Shown: piece after piece, positions 24,801-39,100 of the stretch
How the letters are laid out: each line of letters begins with the position of its first letter
Numbering within the stretch: the stretch's first letter is position 1
Source of the DNA: Rhinopomastus cyanomelas
Taxonomy: Eukaryota; Chordata; Aves; Bucerotiformes; Rhinopomastidae
Reading direction: 5' to 3'
Length of the DNA: 64,000 nt
Assembly (NCBI GenBank): GCA_013400115.1
Contig: VXBP01004151.1
Coordinates: forward strand, 496,001-560,000
Program-made: the position numbers and the translations under genes
Notes under the pieces: generated by a model
Told to the model about the DNA's origin: nothing
Databases searched by the model: none
Seen by the model: only the letters and a program-made list of their open reading frames with translations

Positions 24801-25660
24801 GATCACAGAGTCACAGGACAAATTAGGCTGGAAGGGTGCCCAGGAGGTCTCCAGTCCAATCTGCTGCTCAGATTGTGTCAGCCTGAGTTCAGACCCAGTG
24901 GGTCAGAGCTCTGACCAGCTGGGTCCTGCAAACCACCAGCTGCAGAGCCCTTCCGGGCAGCATGCTCCACTGCTGAAAATGCCCCTGGGGAAACTGGTTT
25001 TTCTTACACTCAGTCTGAACCTCCCCTGTACCTATTTATACCTGCTATCTCTCAGCCATCCCACCCACACCCCAGTGAGGAAGTCTGGCTCTGTCTTCTG
25101 GAGCCTTTATTGTCACAAGACTTTTTCTTCAGGGTGCAAGACTTAGTGTTTGTCCTTGTTGAATTCCATATGGTTCCTATTGGCCTTTCAGCCTATGGAG
25201 GTTCCTCTGAATGGCAGCTCTGCTCTCAGGCTACAGATAGGGAGCACCCGGAGAGCACCAGGAGCACCTGCACTCTTCACATAAGTGTGCTGGTAGAGGG
25301 CATATACTGGACAGTCCTCAGGACAGACCCCTGAGTATCCACTTGTTACATGTTCATCACCAGGATCTATGAGACAATCAGGTTTTTAATTCACTGCCTT
25401 GTCTGTCCATCTAAATTGTAATATCCCACACTAGACAGAGGAGCGTTGAGAGTCGCTGTTGAAAGCTCTGCTGAAGTTAAGGTAAATGACCCGCCCTGTT
25501 CTTCCCTCATTTTTAAATACTGGTGTTTTACTACTGAAGGCAATCAGGTTGGTCACACACGTCTACCCTTGGTCAGCCTGTGCTGACTGCTCCCAGTGAC
25601 CTTCACCTTCATGTGTTCACAAGTGTGTCCCAAGAGGCACCTTCAACAAACAGCTTTAAG
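24801..25660 (-). mobile_element. Old CR1 LINE, 3' end and ORF2 part
   Basis: Antisense CR1 of an older, more diverged type. The tail side reads 'aggctggaagggtgcccagg' and 'tctccagtccaatctgctgc'. Further right come ORF2 stretches: 'ttgttgaattccatatgg' near 25158, 'ctctgaatggcagctctg' near 25207, and 'ggtcagcctgtgctgactgc' near 25571. Many indels. Confidence 0.75.
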
Positions 25661-25729
25661 AGTAGACATACAAAATAGCTCTTTGGAAATCTTTCTTATA
25701 CCCTAGAAGTTGTTGTTTCTTACACAAGA

Positions 25730-26015
25730 TCCCAAAGTTTGATGTATACAGGCCTTGCTAAAATGTCGCTCCTCCCCACCTTTCTTGTAGACCCCCCCTC
25801 TAAGTGCTGAAAGGCTGCCATAAGGTCACCTTGGAGCTGCCTTTTTTTCAGCGTGAACAACCCCAACTCTTGCAGCCTGTCCTCAAAAGAGAGGTGATCC
25901 AGCCCTCTGTTAATTTTTGTGACTCTTCTCTGGACCTGCTCAAATAGGCTGATGTCCTTCTTGTGTTGAGGACCCCAGAGCTGGGCACAGGGCTCTAGGT
26001 GGGGTTTCACCGGAG
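25730..26015 (-). mobile_element. CR1 LINE, ORF2 C-terminal fragment
   Basis: The minus strand is open from 26010 down to about 25730 and reads KPHLEPCAQLWGPQHKKD, then LFEQVQRRVTK and LQELGLFTLKKRQLQGDLMA. This is the conserved C-terminal region of CR1 ORF2 after the reverse transcriptase. It lies next to the older CR1 on the left and may be a separate insertion or a displaced part of it. Confidence 0.85.
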
Positions 26016-29000
26016 CAGAGTATTATTTTAAGCAAGATCATATTTTACATTCCCTTAGCATTACAACCCAGTGCCTCACCACCATCTGTCCGATTACTCA
26101 CACGGAGCCATAAAAACATTCAAAAGTAATCTAATACTCCTTTTACTTGCTGCTGAAAGCCACAATTTAAAAACTTTCCAATTCAGCTTTGACATGGCTA
26201 CTAATCACTGCTCAATATCAGAGGACAAACAAGTATTTTCTCTTTCTAATTCTATGCAGCACAGTAACTTTTCAGGAAATGCAATGTAAATCTTACCAGC
26301 CCAGCACTGAATCTCACATGTTGTGAAGTTCTGGAGCATGACGCTGCATTGTTCAGATGTGGGAGAGCCTGCAGAGCCACAGCCACAACATTTTAAATGT
26401 GATATATTTTTTAGCCTAGAAATGCAGGGGGAAAGATATGGCTATATATTTTTTTTAAATTGCTTCCTTTCTTCTGAAAGGGAAGAAAGATTGTTAGGTG
26501 ATTTGATTGTGGCACAGAGGGAATCACATTGGCTTTGAGAGGAAATAACATTGCAATCAAAAAGCCTTCAAGAGTGCACCAGGATCCAGTAACCTGAACT
26601 GAAACTACTCCTCAGGTTCCCTCCACAGATTCTAGGAGGATGAGCTTCAGTGGTCTCAAGCAGTCAGAGCCTCCACAAAGGGAGGGAGGAAAACAAGAGT
26701 CCTCATGTTTCAACACTCTAAAGCCAATCTTCCTGCAAACCCTGAGAACATTCTGATAGTGGAAGCACCAACCACTGCAGTTTACACCCTTCTCCTCTCT
26801 CTAATTCCTCATTACAGCACTTAATGCCAGGTTTTGTGTCACAGCATACAAGACAGCTGCCACACAGACTATCTGATTGGAAACAGGTAAGTGACTTTAT
26901 TTTAGGTAGCTTCAGAGGAACAAGTGCATAACTTTTCTCACAAAACCATGTCAATGGAGCCTGGATGTTTCAGCAGCCCAGAGAGCAAGCAAGGCCATGG
27001 GTGCTAATGAAAGCCAACAAGTAGAAGGGATACTACTAGGAACAATCCTACCTTTGCTTTTAGAAGTTGTCCTTTTGGGTTCCCACCTATCAAGATGGCT
27101 TTTACAGAATGAGCAACCCAGGACTTTGTCACTGCCAGATTTTCTCTTAAGTTTTTCCCCTTAAGTTCCTTTTCCTTGTTGAGACTTTTATAACAACTCT
27201 GTTATGAAAAAGGTAGCAGAATACCACTCTGCCCGTGTCTTTTCAAGCATTTGGAAGCACTGCAAGTCTGCCAGTAACTCAGGACAAGTAGCACAGATGC
27301 TTTCATACCGCAAATCTCTACCAACATACAGCAAACATACGTGTGCATCCAAACATTTATAGGCAGATGACAGCGTGCCTGTTCCACTTAGCTCTGGCTA
27401 CTCTGTCAGTCATTGTTCTAACACTCAAAGGAACACAGAGATTTTTCTGCAATACTCTAAACAATGCGGAACTCTAAGCAAGAATATTAATTTCCAGCTT
27501 TGCAAAGTCTCCTTTAAAAGCAGTCACCTTAGATCCCTTTGTCTCTTTCCCTGTGCACTTACAGCTGAGCTACTGCCTCAGAAGTGAGTAGGAGAGGTAC
27601 AACGGATCCAGACACTGCAGGCAGAAACGGCAGCCAAGTACAGTGCAGCACTTCACTACAGACCTACCTCACTGCACAGGAAACTTATGTATTGACAGTA
27701 CTTAGTCGTAATTGTTTAAACCCAAGTTGGCAGTTTTCAGGCATTTCCTCCTTGCTCCTTTGTAAGTGCTTTCCTGCAAAGACCAAAAAAGACAACATTC
27801 ACAGATCCGACACATCCTGGTAAGTTGCAGAGTTTCTACATAGTCTTGGTGGGTCGTCAAACAAAACTTTACAGCTGATACTATTGCCAGGGGAACCAAA
27901 AGACAGGAGAGTGCTGGTCAGCAAGGTAAGCCAGGGGTGGAAAAAAAGAGGTATTTCAAGCTGGCATTTTGAACAGCAAGCTGCTAGGTTGCTGCTGGGC
28001 CACAGCGAGGAAGCACTTGACTTGAGAGGCACATTTCTCAACAAACAATGGTCTCTAAGTCCTGGTTCCCATCTCTGGTATGAGTCAGGAACTGCAGCCC
28101 GTTGCCTCCTCAGGGGCAAGGTACTGTGATGAGATGGATCAGCAGCATGTTGATTTTTGAGCAGCGTCTCCCACTTATCAACAGTCTCTGCTAAGATGCC
28201 TACAGTCCCATCTGAAAAACACGTATCCTGAAAGACAGGTTGCCAGCTCTAGTGCTGGAGGATACACTCCAGAAATCCAGAGCTGCTAGGCTCCATGTGG
28301 CTTGCTTTCTTTCACACAGACACACACAAAAAGTATTTCTCCTAACACTAGAATATTTCTACTGGAACTCTGTCTGTTATGGAAACTGCTACCCCTTTGA
28401 GGGGTGCTGCCTTAAGAAAGCCACAGCCCAGATCTGTGTGTGACCAGGTCACATAATCCCAGTGGTGCTGATGGGAGCTGGGTGCAGACAGCAGTCCTGC
28501 AGACATATCTGACTGTTACCCAGTCCCTGTAAAAGTTCTGAGCCCTGGGGCTCTATGTGCAAAAGGATCTGACTGTGCTATCCGAGCTACAAGAGTAACC
28601 CCAGACGTTCCTGCGTGGGAGTGTTTTGCCTTTGCATTAAGACAATGACAGTGAGCTGGGCTGTGTCGGTCTCTTATATCAGACAAAGTATTTCATAGGC
28701 AAGATGAACATCGAAGAGTAAATAGGGACAGGTTGCAAAGCCCTCTCCTGTTTGTTATCTATGGGCTTCCTGCATTCCATGTATTAAACAAAGATGAGAT
28801 TTTTTCATTGTTTGAAACCAATCACAAAGAATCTCATCCACCCTAAATCTCTGCCCACATTCATTACCACCAGACTGAAACGGTCTGAGTTTTGCATGCC
28901 TTTGCAGTTCTGTTCTCCAGCAGGAACTTAAGAAGTCAAAATACTGCTGAGAAGTGTGTGCTTGCAGGGGTTTCAGACCAGATTTGAAGACTCGTGACAT

Positions 29001-31354
29001 TCAAATAGATGTGAGAAGCTTTAGAGAAGTGTCTGAACTTCAGGCTACTCTGAACTGCACTCAGACGCCAGCCCCTAAGGAGTTCACCCATCATTTTTAG
29101 AACCTTATTAACTGGAGCTTAAGGGAAACAGCCATAGATTTTATTCAGCTGGGACACAGTGCCATGTGTAGCAATGGTCTCTGCACGTATTTCCTTTTCT
29201 GCACTGCTTCATTATTTCCCGTTATTTAGGTATTAGATGTGAACTCAAATAATTGTACAATCAAACCCAGTGACTCAACAGGTTATAGCCACAATAACTC
29301 CTACATGTCCCCTGCATTCAGAGTTGGCTTGGCTGCTTACCCCACTTCCAATGCAGATGTAGGTAGCCATTCCCAGTCACTAATAGTCACTGTGCTATTT
29401 ACCATCCACTGGGCAGCAGCACACACCGCTCGGTCAGTATGCTCTTGAGACTGAGGTACATTCCAAACTGAAGGGAGGCAGAAGGAAAGCAAACCTACTT
29501 ACAACTATTAGTAAATCCTTCATACATCTGTAATGTTGCTTCTCCCACTCTTTGATCTGCAACTAAATGCAGAGCTTAAGCAGGGAAGCTAGAGCAGGTG
29601 GCAGCACTTCCATCCTGTCACACTCTTCACCAGGTGTTCTCCTTCAATGCCTTCTTTCATTTGACTGTATCCTACAGACAGAGGTGTTGGGGGGGTGGAA
29701 CGTGACATTATTTTCTAGTCCTCTCTACTAATTTTGGGAAGATTCATTAAACTAAACATGAGGAAAGGGAGAGGGAAACCACAGATTCATTAATAGAAGC
29801 ACTCACGTTACACCTACAAGTTTGCCACAATACACATGGGAGAACACAGATCATCCTGAGCTCCACAAAAAGATTTTGCTTTTTAACGTTTGCATAATTA
29901 CAGAGCCTGACAACCCTGTCAGATCCACGCAACCTGATGGAAAATCCCATCTCTCTGCATTACAGCTCCAGCTATAGTTACAGCAGACTGAAAAAGACTG
30001 CTGTGAGGCTAGGAATTCACCTAAGAGCTTTCAGAAGAGGACAGTCACCTAACTCCTATTATAGCATCAGTCTCTGCAGTGCACATTTCAAAGACAAAGG
30101 GAACAACAAACAGTGAGCTAGGGAGGCGGCCAGTATGCAGAGCAATCGGTGCTGCAGTTCTCTCTTCCCAGTCACCTCAGAGGTCCTGCCAAAGTCCCAG
30201 GGAGCTACAGAGCCGTGGAAAGGAGAGGATTGAACGTACTGTGTGTACAGGCAGCACGTGCATCGCTGAAATCCCTGCACCCAGCCGTTTCTGTCCACTT
30301 GACTTTTGAGCACTTGTGACTCTCCTTGTAGGAACTCATTAAAGCTCATTGCAACAGCAGCAGCTCACCCTGTCACATCTCATTGCACACCAGAGGAGGC
30401 TGCCCTTTGATCTCCGTGGCTGTTTTAAGCTAAGCTTTAGCACAGTAGGAGGAACACCTTTGAAATCCTTACTGATTCCCACTGGAAACAGTGCTCAGCA
30501 AAAAAATCATTTCCCATGGACGTTCTCCTTCCCTAGAGTTGCTGGCAGGCTCAGCTCAGCCCTGCTCACAATGTCGCCCAGAAACCACTCCAAACCCTAG
30601 CTGTCTCAGCAATATTTCCTGGGTCTGTCTGGAGGCAGAAAACAAACTTATCCCATCCCCAGGTGAAAGTATGATGGTGGCAGAGGGCGGCAGCAGAGCT
30701 TCAGGCAGCTATGAACTTTTACAAGCCCAGCTTGGACATTTTAATCCAAATTCAATGCCAGAGCTGGACAGGGAAGGGTTATATTTGCCTCTTCAGACTG
30801 AAGAATCCCTGGAGAAAGGTGACAAATGGTGCCCCAGACACCGGCACTGCTCTGTGCACTGCTCATTCCTGGGATGTCCTGGGTCTCAGTGCTGGAGCAA
30901 ATCTTCCTGTTGTCCATCAGTCTAGCACTTTTCCTTTGGAAGCAGCATTGGGAAGAAATATTTAGCTCCAGTGAGGAGCCTTGTCTCATTATCTGTGTGG
31001 CCTTTTTGATGAATTATAAAGAGCTCCTGCTGCTTGCTAAGCGCTGGTGCCATGCCACAGGCAGAATCCTTTTGTATTTTTGTTTTGAGTGAAAGGAATC
31101 TTTTCCAGAGGTTTGCTGTAAATTATATATTGACAGAAAATGGGTGCTCTTGCCATCTTGGAAACACTTGTGCAACACTCATGCCAAGTATGCGCTGGAG
31201 ATTTTGTTTTAGGGAACACATGATCGTTCTCTCTATGACGTGTAAATAGACTCATAGTCAAACGTAGGGGTTTTTTCCACAATTTTAATTTCTCCCTGTA
31301 GCATCCCTGTGAGACAAGACACTTTATGATCCCCTTTTTCAAAGAAAAACTTTT

Positions 31355-31545
31355 AAGATTTGTATGGATCAGAAAGAGATTTAGATACTTAGGCAGAAAG
31401 TGGAAGCCTAAATCCCTCTGAAATGAACCAGAGAAAAGTCCTCAATGGGACTGAAATGCTTTAATACTTCACCAAATTTCTGCTTAAGTGATCTGCCCAA
31501 GGTCATGCAGGACATTTGGAGAAACAGCTCCAAACTCTACAGCCT
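31355..31545 (-). repeat. Ancient amniote SINE (MIR/CORE-like) relic
   Basis: 'gatttagatacttaggcag' and 'cctaaatccctctgaaat' followed by 'taagtgatctgcccaaggtc' and 'atgcagga' match the antisense of an old amniote SINE ('tgacttgcccaaggtcac.cagga'). Diverged but with several words in correct order. Confidence 0.55.
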
Positions 31546-32261
31546 GCTCAAGAATTCCTCTTACTGTGAAGGATGGAAATTCAGTAATTTCACAACCTGG
31601 GAAGACAAGACTCACCTATTTTGTTAGCTAACCCCGGGAAATACTGCTGCACATAGCACATCAATGCGACCATTCTTACTTCTGGTTTGTTGGAGGTAGC
31701 TGGAAACTTCAGCATAGGGCTGTACTGTACCCGGCTGACGTCACCTAGAGCAGGACAGAGACTTCAGCCAAAATCCCACGAGTTCCACCCAGTTTGTTAC
31801 CCACAAGGGCAGCCCCGCCCACATCATCCCTCCTCTCTCTGGAGAGGTCAGGATGAATGCACACTGACTTTTCAAACACCACAGAGAGTGTTTGATATGG
31901 TGGAGCCTGAATTGACTCCTTCAGAGTCCCTGAACCTCCTCCATCCACATAGAAAAATAAAAATCTTCAGAGTTTTTTGTTTCAAATGCAGCTGTAGTCA
32001 CTGCTGGGCTCTAGAAGCAGCATGTACACACAGGAAGCTTTATGCCTCCCTGACTGGTGTCAGGCAGAAAGTAAATTATTTATGAAAGCGCTCCATGTGA
32101 TATTTTATTTTGGATTTAAAGAGGCAAGAGTGATGGGAAGGTTAGTTTAAAAAAATAGTTAGAAATGCACTCAAACCTGAGTGTTTTGGTTTTGCTCAGG
32201 ATCCACACATGCTAAGACCTTGCACAGAAGCATAAACATGATCTCATCTCTATTTACATGG

Positions 32262-32345
32262 ATAATCCCATTCAGTTCAGTGTGAAGTTGCTCCTAATTG
32301 CCAGTGATTTATACAGGATGAGAATCAGGATTTGTCAAGAAACAT
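32262..32345 (+). repeat. Ancient amniote SINE-like relic
   Basis: 'aatcccattcagttcagtg', 'ttgctcctaattgccagtg' and 'gatgagaatcagg' follow the order of a widespread old amniote repeat ('cccattgaattcaatgg...actcctgatttacacc...gagatcagaatc'). Family not fixed. Confidence 0.4.
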
Positions 32346-35268
32346 CTCTGGTGCAAGTGCTTCAGGGCTGAGTGGGTGTTTGCAAATGCAAACCCACTTT
32401 TCCTCCCACCGTCTGATCCACTTGTAGCTTTTCATTTTCCACACACAGAATTCCTCAATCCGTTTCTTAAATTAGCAGTAGCCAGAGAGCCCCAAACAAC
32501 AATTGCTGCACAAAAGAAAATTACCTGAAATACTGTGGACTAGGATCCCGAATAGTGAAATAAACCTGGCAGCAATATCCCAAAGTTTGCTGGGTGCCAT
32601 TTCAAATCGAGTATTCCTGATGACTTGTGGCTTAGAACAAAGCTTCTCACCTCAGCCATCAGGAAGGGTTTACCCTCTACAAGGCAGGGGTTTCAAAAGG
32701 ACAGAGCAGTTGTCATCCCTTGCTATCATGCCCTCTACTTGCCCAGTACTTGCACATGTAGTAAGTCTGGCTCAAATTTGACAGAGGAGTTAACTGACAG
32801 AAACACATCAGTAGCTATTTAGTACCTTCAGGGTCAGACCACTGAAGCCAAAGCACGAGCAAGAACCTCACGTGACATACGATGTGAATCTGTGCATCAC
32901 CTCACCTACAATTTCAGGACATGACTCCAGAGCGCAGACTCCAGTTTGCTTCTTCTCTCCCCATTGGCATGATAAATCTGTCTTTCAGATCTGGATTCAG
33001 CTCCTTAAACCACGTGCTCTTGCAGGGTGCTCCCCCACATCCATGGCTCAGCAGCAGAACTGTGCTCACACTGACTGCAGACTCACAGCTGCCCTCAGTT
33101 CTCCTGAGATTATTGCATCTTTGATAACGTGGGCAACATGCTGTCATGGACTGGCCTTATATCTTTGGGTTTAAACCTCAGAGCTGCTGATGTGTCACCT
33201 TGCACAGACACATGGGTTTGTTTGAGGCTTTCCTGCAACACAATTAGTATGGAATTATTCGGGTGTCCTGGGGAAATCCTAAATGAGTGGCACCTTGTCT
33301 TAGTCACAAACATCAGCATCACCGATCACTGTGCTGAAAAATGCTCCTGCCCTTGACTTGGATTCAACTTCCATTTAAGAACAAGGGGCACAAACTACTG
33401 CACAGAGCTTGCAATGTACCCAGCAAAGTGATTTCTCTTATTACACAGCTTCTCCAATCTCATATGGAAAATCAGCTCTTTATTTCTCATGCTGCTTTGA
33501 TAACTGAGCTGGTGCTGAATTCTTCCCATGCACACAAGTGCGGACACTGCTTTGCATCAGATAAATGGGCTACTGGCCTGCCAAAGGCTCTTTCAGATCT
33601 ACAGTAAGATGAGCTGCCAGAGCTGGAGCATCTACCAGTGATGGACAATGCAGCTGGGTTCTGAAGCCACATTTCCTGCCCACACGCTTCTTTGTGTCCA
33701 CCTGCACTGTCAACCACTAGAGAGTCTTCAGTGTCCTGACCAGTTACCCTAGAGCTGAACCAGAAAACTCTTGTCTTCTCCCTTCAGAAAGGCTGCAATA
33801 ACATTTTACTAATTTTAATTTTGTTTTTCCACACTTTCTTATCCTTTAGAGGCCACAGTGGAAAGCGAACGGAGTCTTCTATACTGAGGTCCAGAGCTTA
33901 CTTTCTTGCTGTCTTTTGCGTTGCCAAGCAGACATTCACACTTTTGATAATTTAGGGCCATTAATTCCATCGAGGTGAACAGGACACTGTGCTTAACCGG
34001 CCCTGGGGCCAGCAGGCAAAGCCTTCATCTCCTCCTTCTCTACAACCTACCAGCTAGCATAAGGCAGATTTGGACATACCGCAGAAATACGAAACGCCTA
34101 CTGTAAGAGCCATGGTCTGTAGCTCAGTGGCAGCTCATGATCGTAGAAGTGCACTGCAAGTACAATAAATAATATTTTAATTCTAAAAATCACTAGCATT
34201 TGAAATAAGAGTCTCCAGTTTATGTGCTTAGATTTTTCTTCCCAGCTTCCTAATTTATTTCAGTAAGCTGGTGTTTATTTCCACTGCTGTGCTCGGAAGT
34301 GAATACAAAGAGATTTTGACACGCTTGCTTCTTCCCCATTTTTTAAGCTGCATAACGAATATTACTGTCATCTTCATGCCACCACCTGAGCAATAAGGCC
34401 ACAAGGTTTCATGTCAGCATAAAAACTAAAAAGAGGAGAAGTAGGGACAAAGTTTTCTCTAACGTTTCAGCAGCTGTTACCATAGCGATCGTTCGTTTCA
34501 CCAAGCCACCCAACATCATTTCAAGGATTTTTCCAAATGCCCACAGAAGAAGTAGCAGCCATCAATAACCTTCTTCTATAAAGCCTCCCCAAATTGTCAC
34601 TGCTGAAAGCAGAAACAAAACAATGAGAGCTGGAAATAACATCTCTATTAAGATGGATGGATGCTAGGAGAGGTAGTCATGAAAAAACCACGTCACATCT
34701 TTGTGTGCCCAGGGCCTAAAGCTTCCCAAACAGTCAGTGACGCCAACTGTCAGCTTGACATATGTCAGCACTAAGTTATCCAGGATCCTAAACAGGAAAA
34801 GCTTCATAGATCAAAGCCAGCTCTTTTAATTGTCTGGAGAGTGTCACCTACAGGGCAGCATTTTGTTAAACCAAGCAGTGCAGTGAAATCATAGCATTTT
34901 TCACGGCTGGAAGTTTCTGGGCAGGTTTTAGGGCATGCTGCTACACAGAGCACGGGGTACAGATCTGCCACTCACCTCCTTTGCTAGTGATGCAGAGCTG
35001 CAGATGTAATTGCAAACAGAAACTGAAATAGAAGTTTCCTGGTAGCTGAAGGACCAAGATCCAGTTATGCCACCTGCAGCCACAGAAAACAGAACCTTCT
35101 ACCCATGGGGTTTATTTAATCTAAATTCACTGGACTGCAGGGCTAGAGAAACAATGGGGTGGGCAGAAAGAGGATGTGTTGCACTTGGGGAACACATAGG
35201 AAAAATTCCTTGATTGCTTTAACTTTGTGTGTCTGCAGAAATGACCTTAGTTTACCAAACTGCCCCTC

Positions 35269-35357
35269 CAGCACACCATGAACTTAAGTCCCAGCACAGC
35301 GTGAACCATCACTGAACTCTCAGCACACCACGAACCATGAACTGAAGTCCCAGCACC
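35269..35357 (+). repeat. Imperfect tandem repeat, about 29-bp unit
   Basis: Three copies of a unit built on 'cagcaca(c)c(a)(t/c)gaac...tgaa...tc' end directly before a CR1 5' end at about 35366. Units differ by small indels. Confidence 0.6.
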
Positions 35358-35365
35358 TATGTCTG

Positions 35366-36187
35366 GGTAGACTTGGATCAGTCTGAGAGAGAGATTTGGA
35401 CTGATTGGAGCGATGGGCCAATGTTAATGGCATGAACTTCAATAAGGCCAAGTGCCAGGTCCTGCACTTGGACCATAACAACCCTCTGCAACACTACAGG
35501 CTTGGGGAGGTGTGGCTGGAGAACCATCTGGCAGAGAGGGACCTGGGGTTTCTAACTGACAGGAAGATGAATATGAGCCAGCAGTGTGCCCAGGTGGCCA
35601 AGAAAGCCAATGGCATCCTGGCTTGTATTAGAAATAGTGTGGCCGGAAGGAGTAAGGAGGTGATTGTCCTCCTATATTCAGCACTGGTGAGGCCACATCT
35701 TGAGTATTGCATCCAGTTTTGGGCACCTCAATACAAGAGAGATATGGAGGTGCTGGAGCAGGTGCAGAGGAGGGCAACTAAGCCGGCCTGTAGAATCAAT
35801 CTTATAAGGAAAGACTGAAAGACTTGGGGCTCTTTTCAGTTTGAAGAAGAGGAGGCTCAGAGGAGACCTCATCACTCTCTACAACTACCTGGAAGGATGT
35901 TGTGGAGAGGTTGGTGCTGGTCTCTTCTCACAAGCAATTAGTGCTAGAACAAGAAGGAAGGGGTTGAAGCTACAACAGGGCAGGTTTAGACTTGATATTA
36001 GGAAATTTTTTTTCCCAGAAAGGATGGTCAGGCACCGGAATGGGCTTCCCAGTGAGGTGGTTGAGTTGCCATCCCTGGATGTGTTTAAAGATTGTTTGGG
36101 TGAGATACTGAGGGATGTAGTTTAGGGGTGAACTTGTAAGGGTAGATGTTGATCCCAGAGGTCTTTTCCAACTGTGATTCTTGAACC
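35366..36187 (+). mobile_element. CR1 LINE, 5'-truncated, ORF2 C-terminus
   Basis: The plus strand reads ERWANVNGMNFNKAKCQVLHL, then LYSALVRPHLEYCIQFWAPQ and LEQVQRRATK up to a frame break near 35790. It resumes in another frame as KKRRLRGDLITLYNYLEG and ends LDVFKDCLGEILRDVV at about 36122, followed by a short tail ending near 36187. The tail ('gatcccagaggtcttttcc') differs from the other copies, so this is a different CR1 subfamily. Confidence 0.9.
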
Positions 36188-36189
36188 CC

Positions 36190-39100
36190 TGTAATGCAGT
36201 CTCTGCAAGCTCTTCCTAAGACTAGGAATTCCAAAGGGAGTTGCACCCCCTCAGTTTAAAAAAAAACGGCTGTACATGCAACTCACATGCAAATATTGGT
36301 TTGGTAATGTTCAAAAAAAGTTGTCTTTCCATCAAAGTTTTCTTCATGTGAGTTCCAGAGCAGAAATATGCAGAGTTAAGGACACTTCTAGTGCATTCCA
36401 CAAATATAAAGCACACTCATTTTTCTCTCATGTTCAAACACCACCAGCACAATAGATCCTGGGCTACAACTGGAGTCCCTAGCAACTAGCAAGGTACAAA
36501 TAATAAATAGAAATATTCTGCAAAGGTTTGACCTTAGCAAGGACTTTAACATGCTTAAGGAGAAACACTGCTGAGACAGAGCCACACTCAGAACCAATGT
36601 TCCTCCAGCGTTGCCAGACAGTATTTTTTAAGCCCTCATGATATCATGGGAGTTTGTATTCAGGAACTTGCATCATTAGTCATCTTTCTACATCATTTGA
36701 GGCACAGTTCACAGCAACCTGCCTCAGTGATCTTCATCTGACTCTCCAAGTCTCCGTTTTCATCACTTCCGAAAGTGTGGGGGTGCAGCGGCTCACAGGC
36801 ACCGAGACTCTGCACACGGGGAAGGTCAGCAGCGCGAGCGGATGGCTAATTCCACCATATGTGCCCGGGGTTACCTGCTGAGAATGAGCAATCGCGGAAA
36901 CCGAGTGCACAATTAGACCTCCTGTTGCATGTCAGCCTCTGCTGAAAATCTATAATTAAACTGATACGATGATAATGAATAGGAGACTTTAAAGGCAGAT
37001 TCAGAACTGCAGAGACAGAGATGTGCTTAATTATAGGAGTTTTCCCAGAGGGTGTTACAAAGCACCTTCCACTGGCTCTGTCTAAAACACCAGAGCTGAG
37101 AAGAGCTTCCAAATCTGCACAGCGGGGGCTCGACCTGGCCACAGCCCAACCCCGTAGTACAGTACTAGGCTCTGCTGCCTTTCCACCCTCTGCTTTGCCC
37201 TGCACAGAAAGGAAAAACAGGCTCCTGTCCACGGGAACCAGACAGCCATGACAAACCCCAAGGTTGTGCACAGCTCTCTGTAGGATCATGAGTTTCCATT
37301 TACTATATCCTCACAGCGGGGCTGCTTGCAGAGTCAAAAACTGACCATTAATAGGGGCCATCAAAACAGTCGATGAAACATTAAAACAGACAATTTCTGT
37401 TAGTTAGAGTAAGTGTGTGTGCACCTGGTAGTACAATAGTCATTTTGTGTCTGGGCAGGCTTTAGGGTTTTGCATACGTGTTATCACATTGACCTACCTG
37501 TGCAGAAGGAAGCCAGATTTCAAAGCAGGAAACAAAGCTCTTCACGTTAGAACACATCGACATTACTCAGTTGTCAGGCAGCAGGTAGAAGCCTGAATTG
37601 GTTTCAAACAAGTTCTCAGTCAAACAGATTACTGGCAAAAGTAATTATTGCCCAGATAATTAAACTCTAGCAAGAGTCTCTAAAGCTGCAAAGAAGGAGC
37701 AGAACAGAGTCTCTGCAGGTAGGAAACCTAAAATCCTTCTCAACCGGTGGGTCGCACACATACATCCCACACTAAATCAAGTGCAGATTAATTATTCACA
37801 AGCACTTTGGTCTGCGTGTAGCTTGAATACTGTGAGGTACCACTGATGTCGTGCTAAAGATACTGCATTAGACAGCAAGAAACAGTATTTGTTAACTTCA
37901 AGGCAGTTTGTACGCAGTGCTGCTCTGTCAAAAGGTCTCTGTCCACATCTATCACTTCAGGGACAGGGATAAGAAAGTTTTTCATGTGTTCATTAATTAG
38001 TGCTCAGCTTTATTCAAAAAATGCATCCTTCACCATGTGTCATGTTAATATGCCACAGCATTTTGAACATTATTGTGTTTATGCTTAATAGGCACAGCCC
38101 GCCAGAAGAAAGCATTTTAAATTAGATTAAATCTTATACATGTTTAATGCGGTGTTCTCTCTATTTGAAATGCTACTCTATTAAAATAGCAGAGAGAGAA
38201 ACTGACTCACAGAAAAAGAATGTGAAAGGAATAGATCATGAGTGAAATGAATAATAGATTAGCTGAATAATCATATTACTGCCTATATGAAGAGGATAAA
38301 TCACTACAACTGAGTGCTGTCACAGCTGAAAGAGAGAGAGAGCAGGATTCCTATACATAAGTGTGTTCATTATCTAATATGAAAACTAAGAGGTTAAGTG
38401 TGATTAGCATTAATGAGAGGCCATTTCATTGCAGATGATGCCAAGTATCAATTCCAAAGCACTTTGGACAAGAACACTCCTCTGTACACACTCTTTTGAG
38501 CCTGTAGAAAGTCATTCCATGCTCCTTCATCCTTAAACAGCCCTGACTAGGCTCTCAGCAAGACTGAAAGAACAATTTCAAGCACCTCACTGCATTACTA
38601 ACAGACGTTAACTTCACTAGCATCGTTCAGATAGAGCATCCACCAGGACTTGACGGCCTTGAACCACTCAAAGGAAGACACACTGTACAACTTTCAGTAA
38701 TGAAGACAAATCATTAAGACACCAAACTAAAAAGCTACTGACAGTAGAGGGGAAATTCCCACTGATTCAAGAGAGAGTTGATTCAAACTGTAAGTCTCCA
38801 TGTGCATTTTCACAATACAATTTCAAACCACCGTATTTATACCTCTTTCTATATACATGTTTGATTCATTCCCGTCTGTAATTGCTGTAAGTGCATATCT
38901 GAACCCATGCCTGCAGAACTAGGTCAGAGATTACAGATAATTACATAAGAGCCAACATCAAAATCATAATATATCAGGACTCTTACTTCACTATCCAAAA
39001 CCAGTACACCATGGGGTTCTTTTTCCTTACAGTGCAGGATACATAGCTTTAAGACACTTAAATGAGTCTCTGGCAAACTTCAGCGACCCTTAGCCAGTGG

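Larger units (their letters stand above)
26016..35268. other. Intergenic, no gene recognised
   Basis: About 9 kb with no coding exon I can recognise. Two ancient SINE-like relics lie at about 31355-31545 and 32262-32345. No NPTX2 exon is visible. Numerous short open frames are consistent with chance. Confidence 0.5.

Noticed and set aside
34110..34170. Possible tRNA-like sequence ('gtagctcagtgg')
   Set aside because: Box A-like word only; no box B and no cloverleaf can be drawn.
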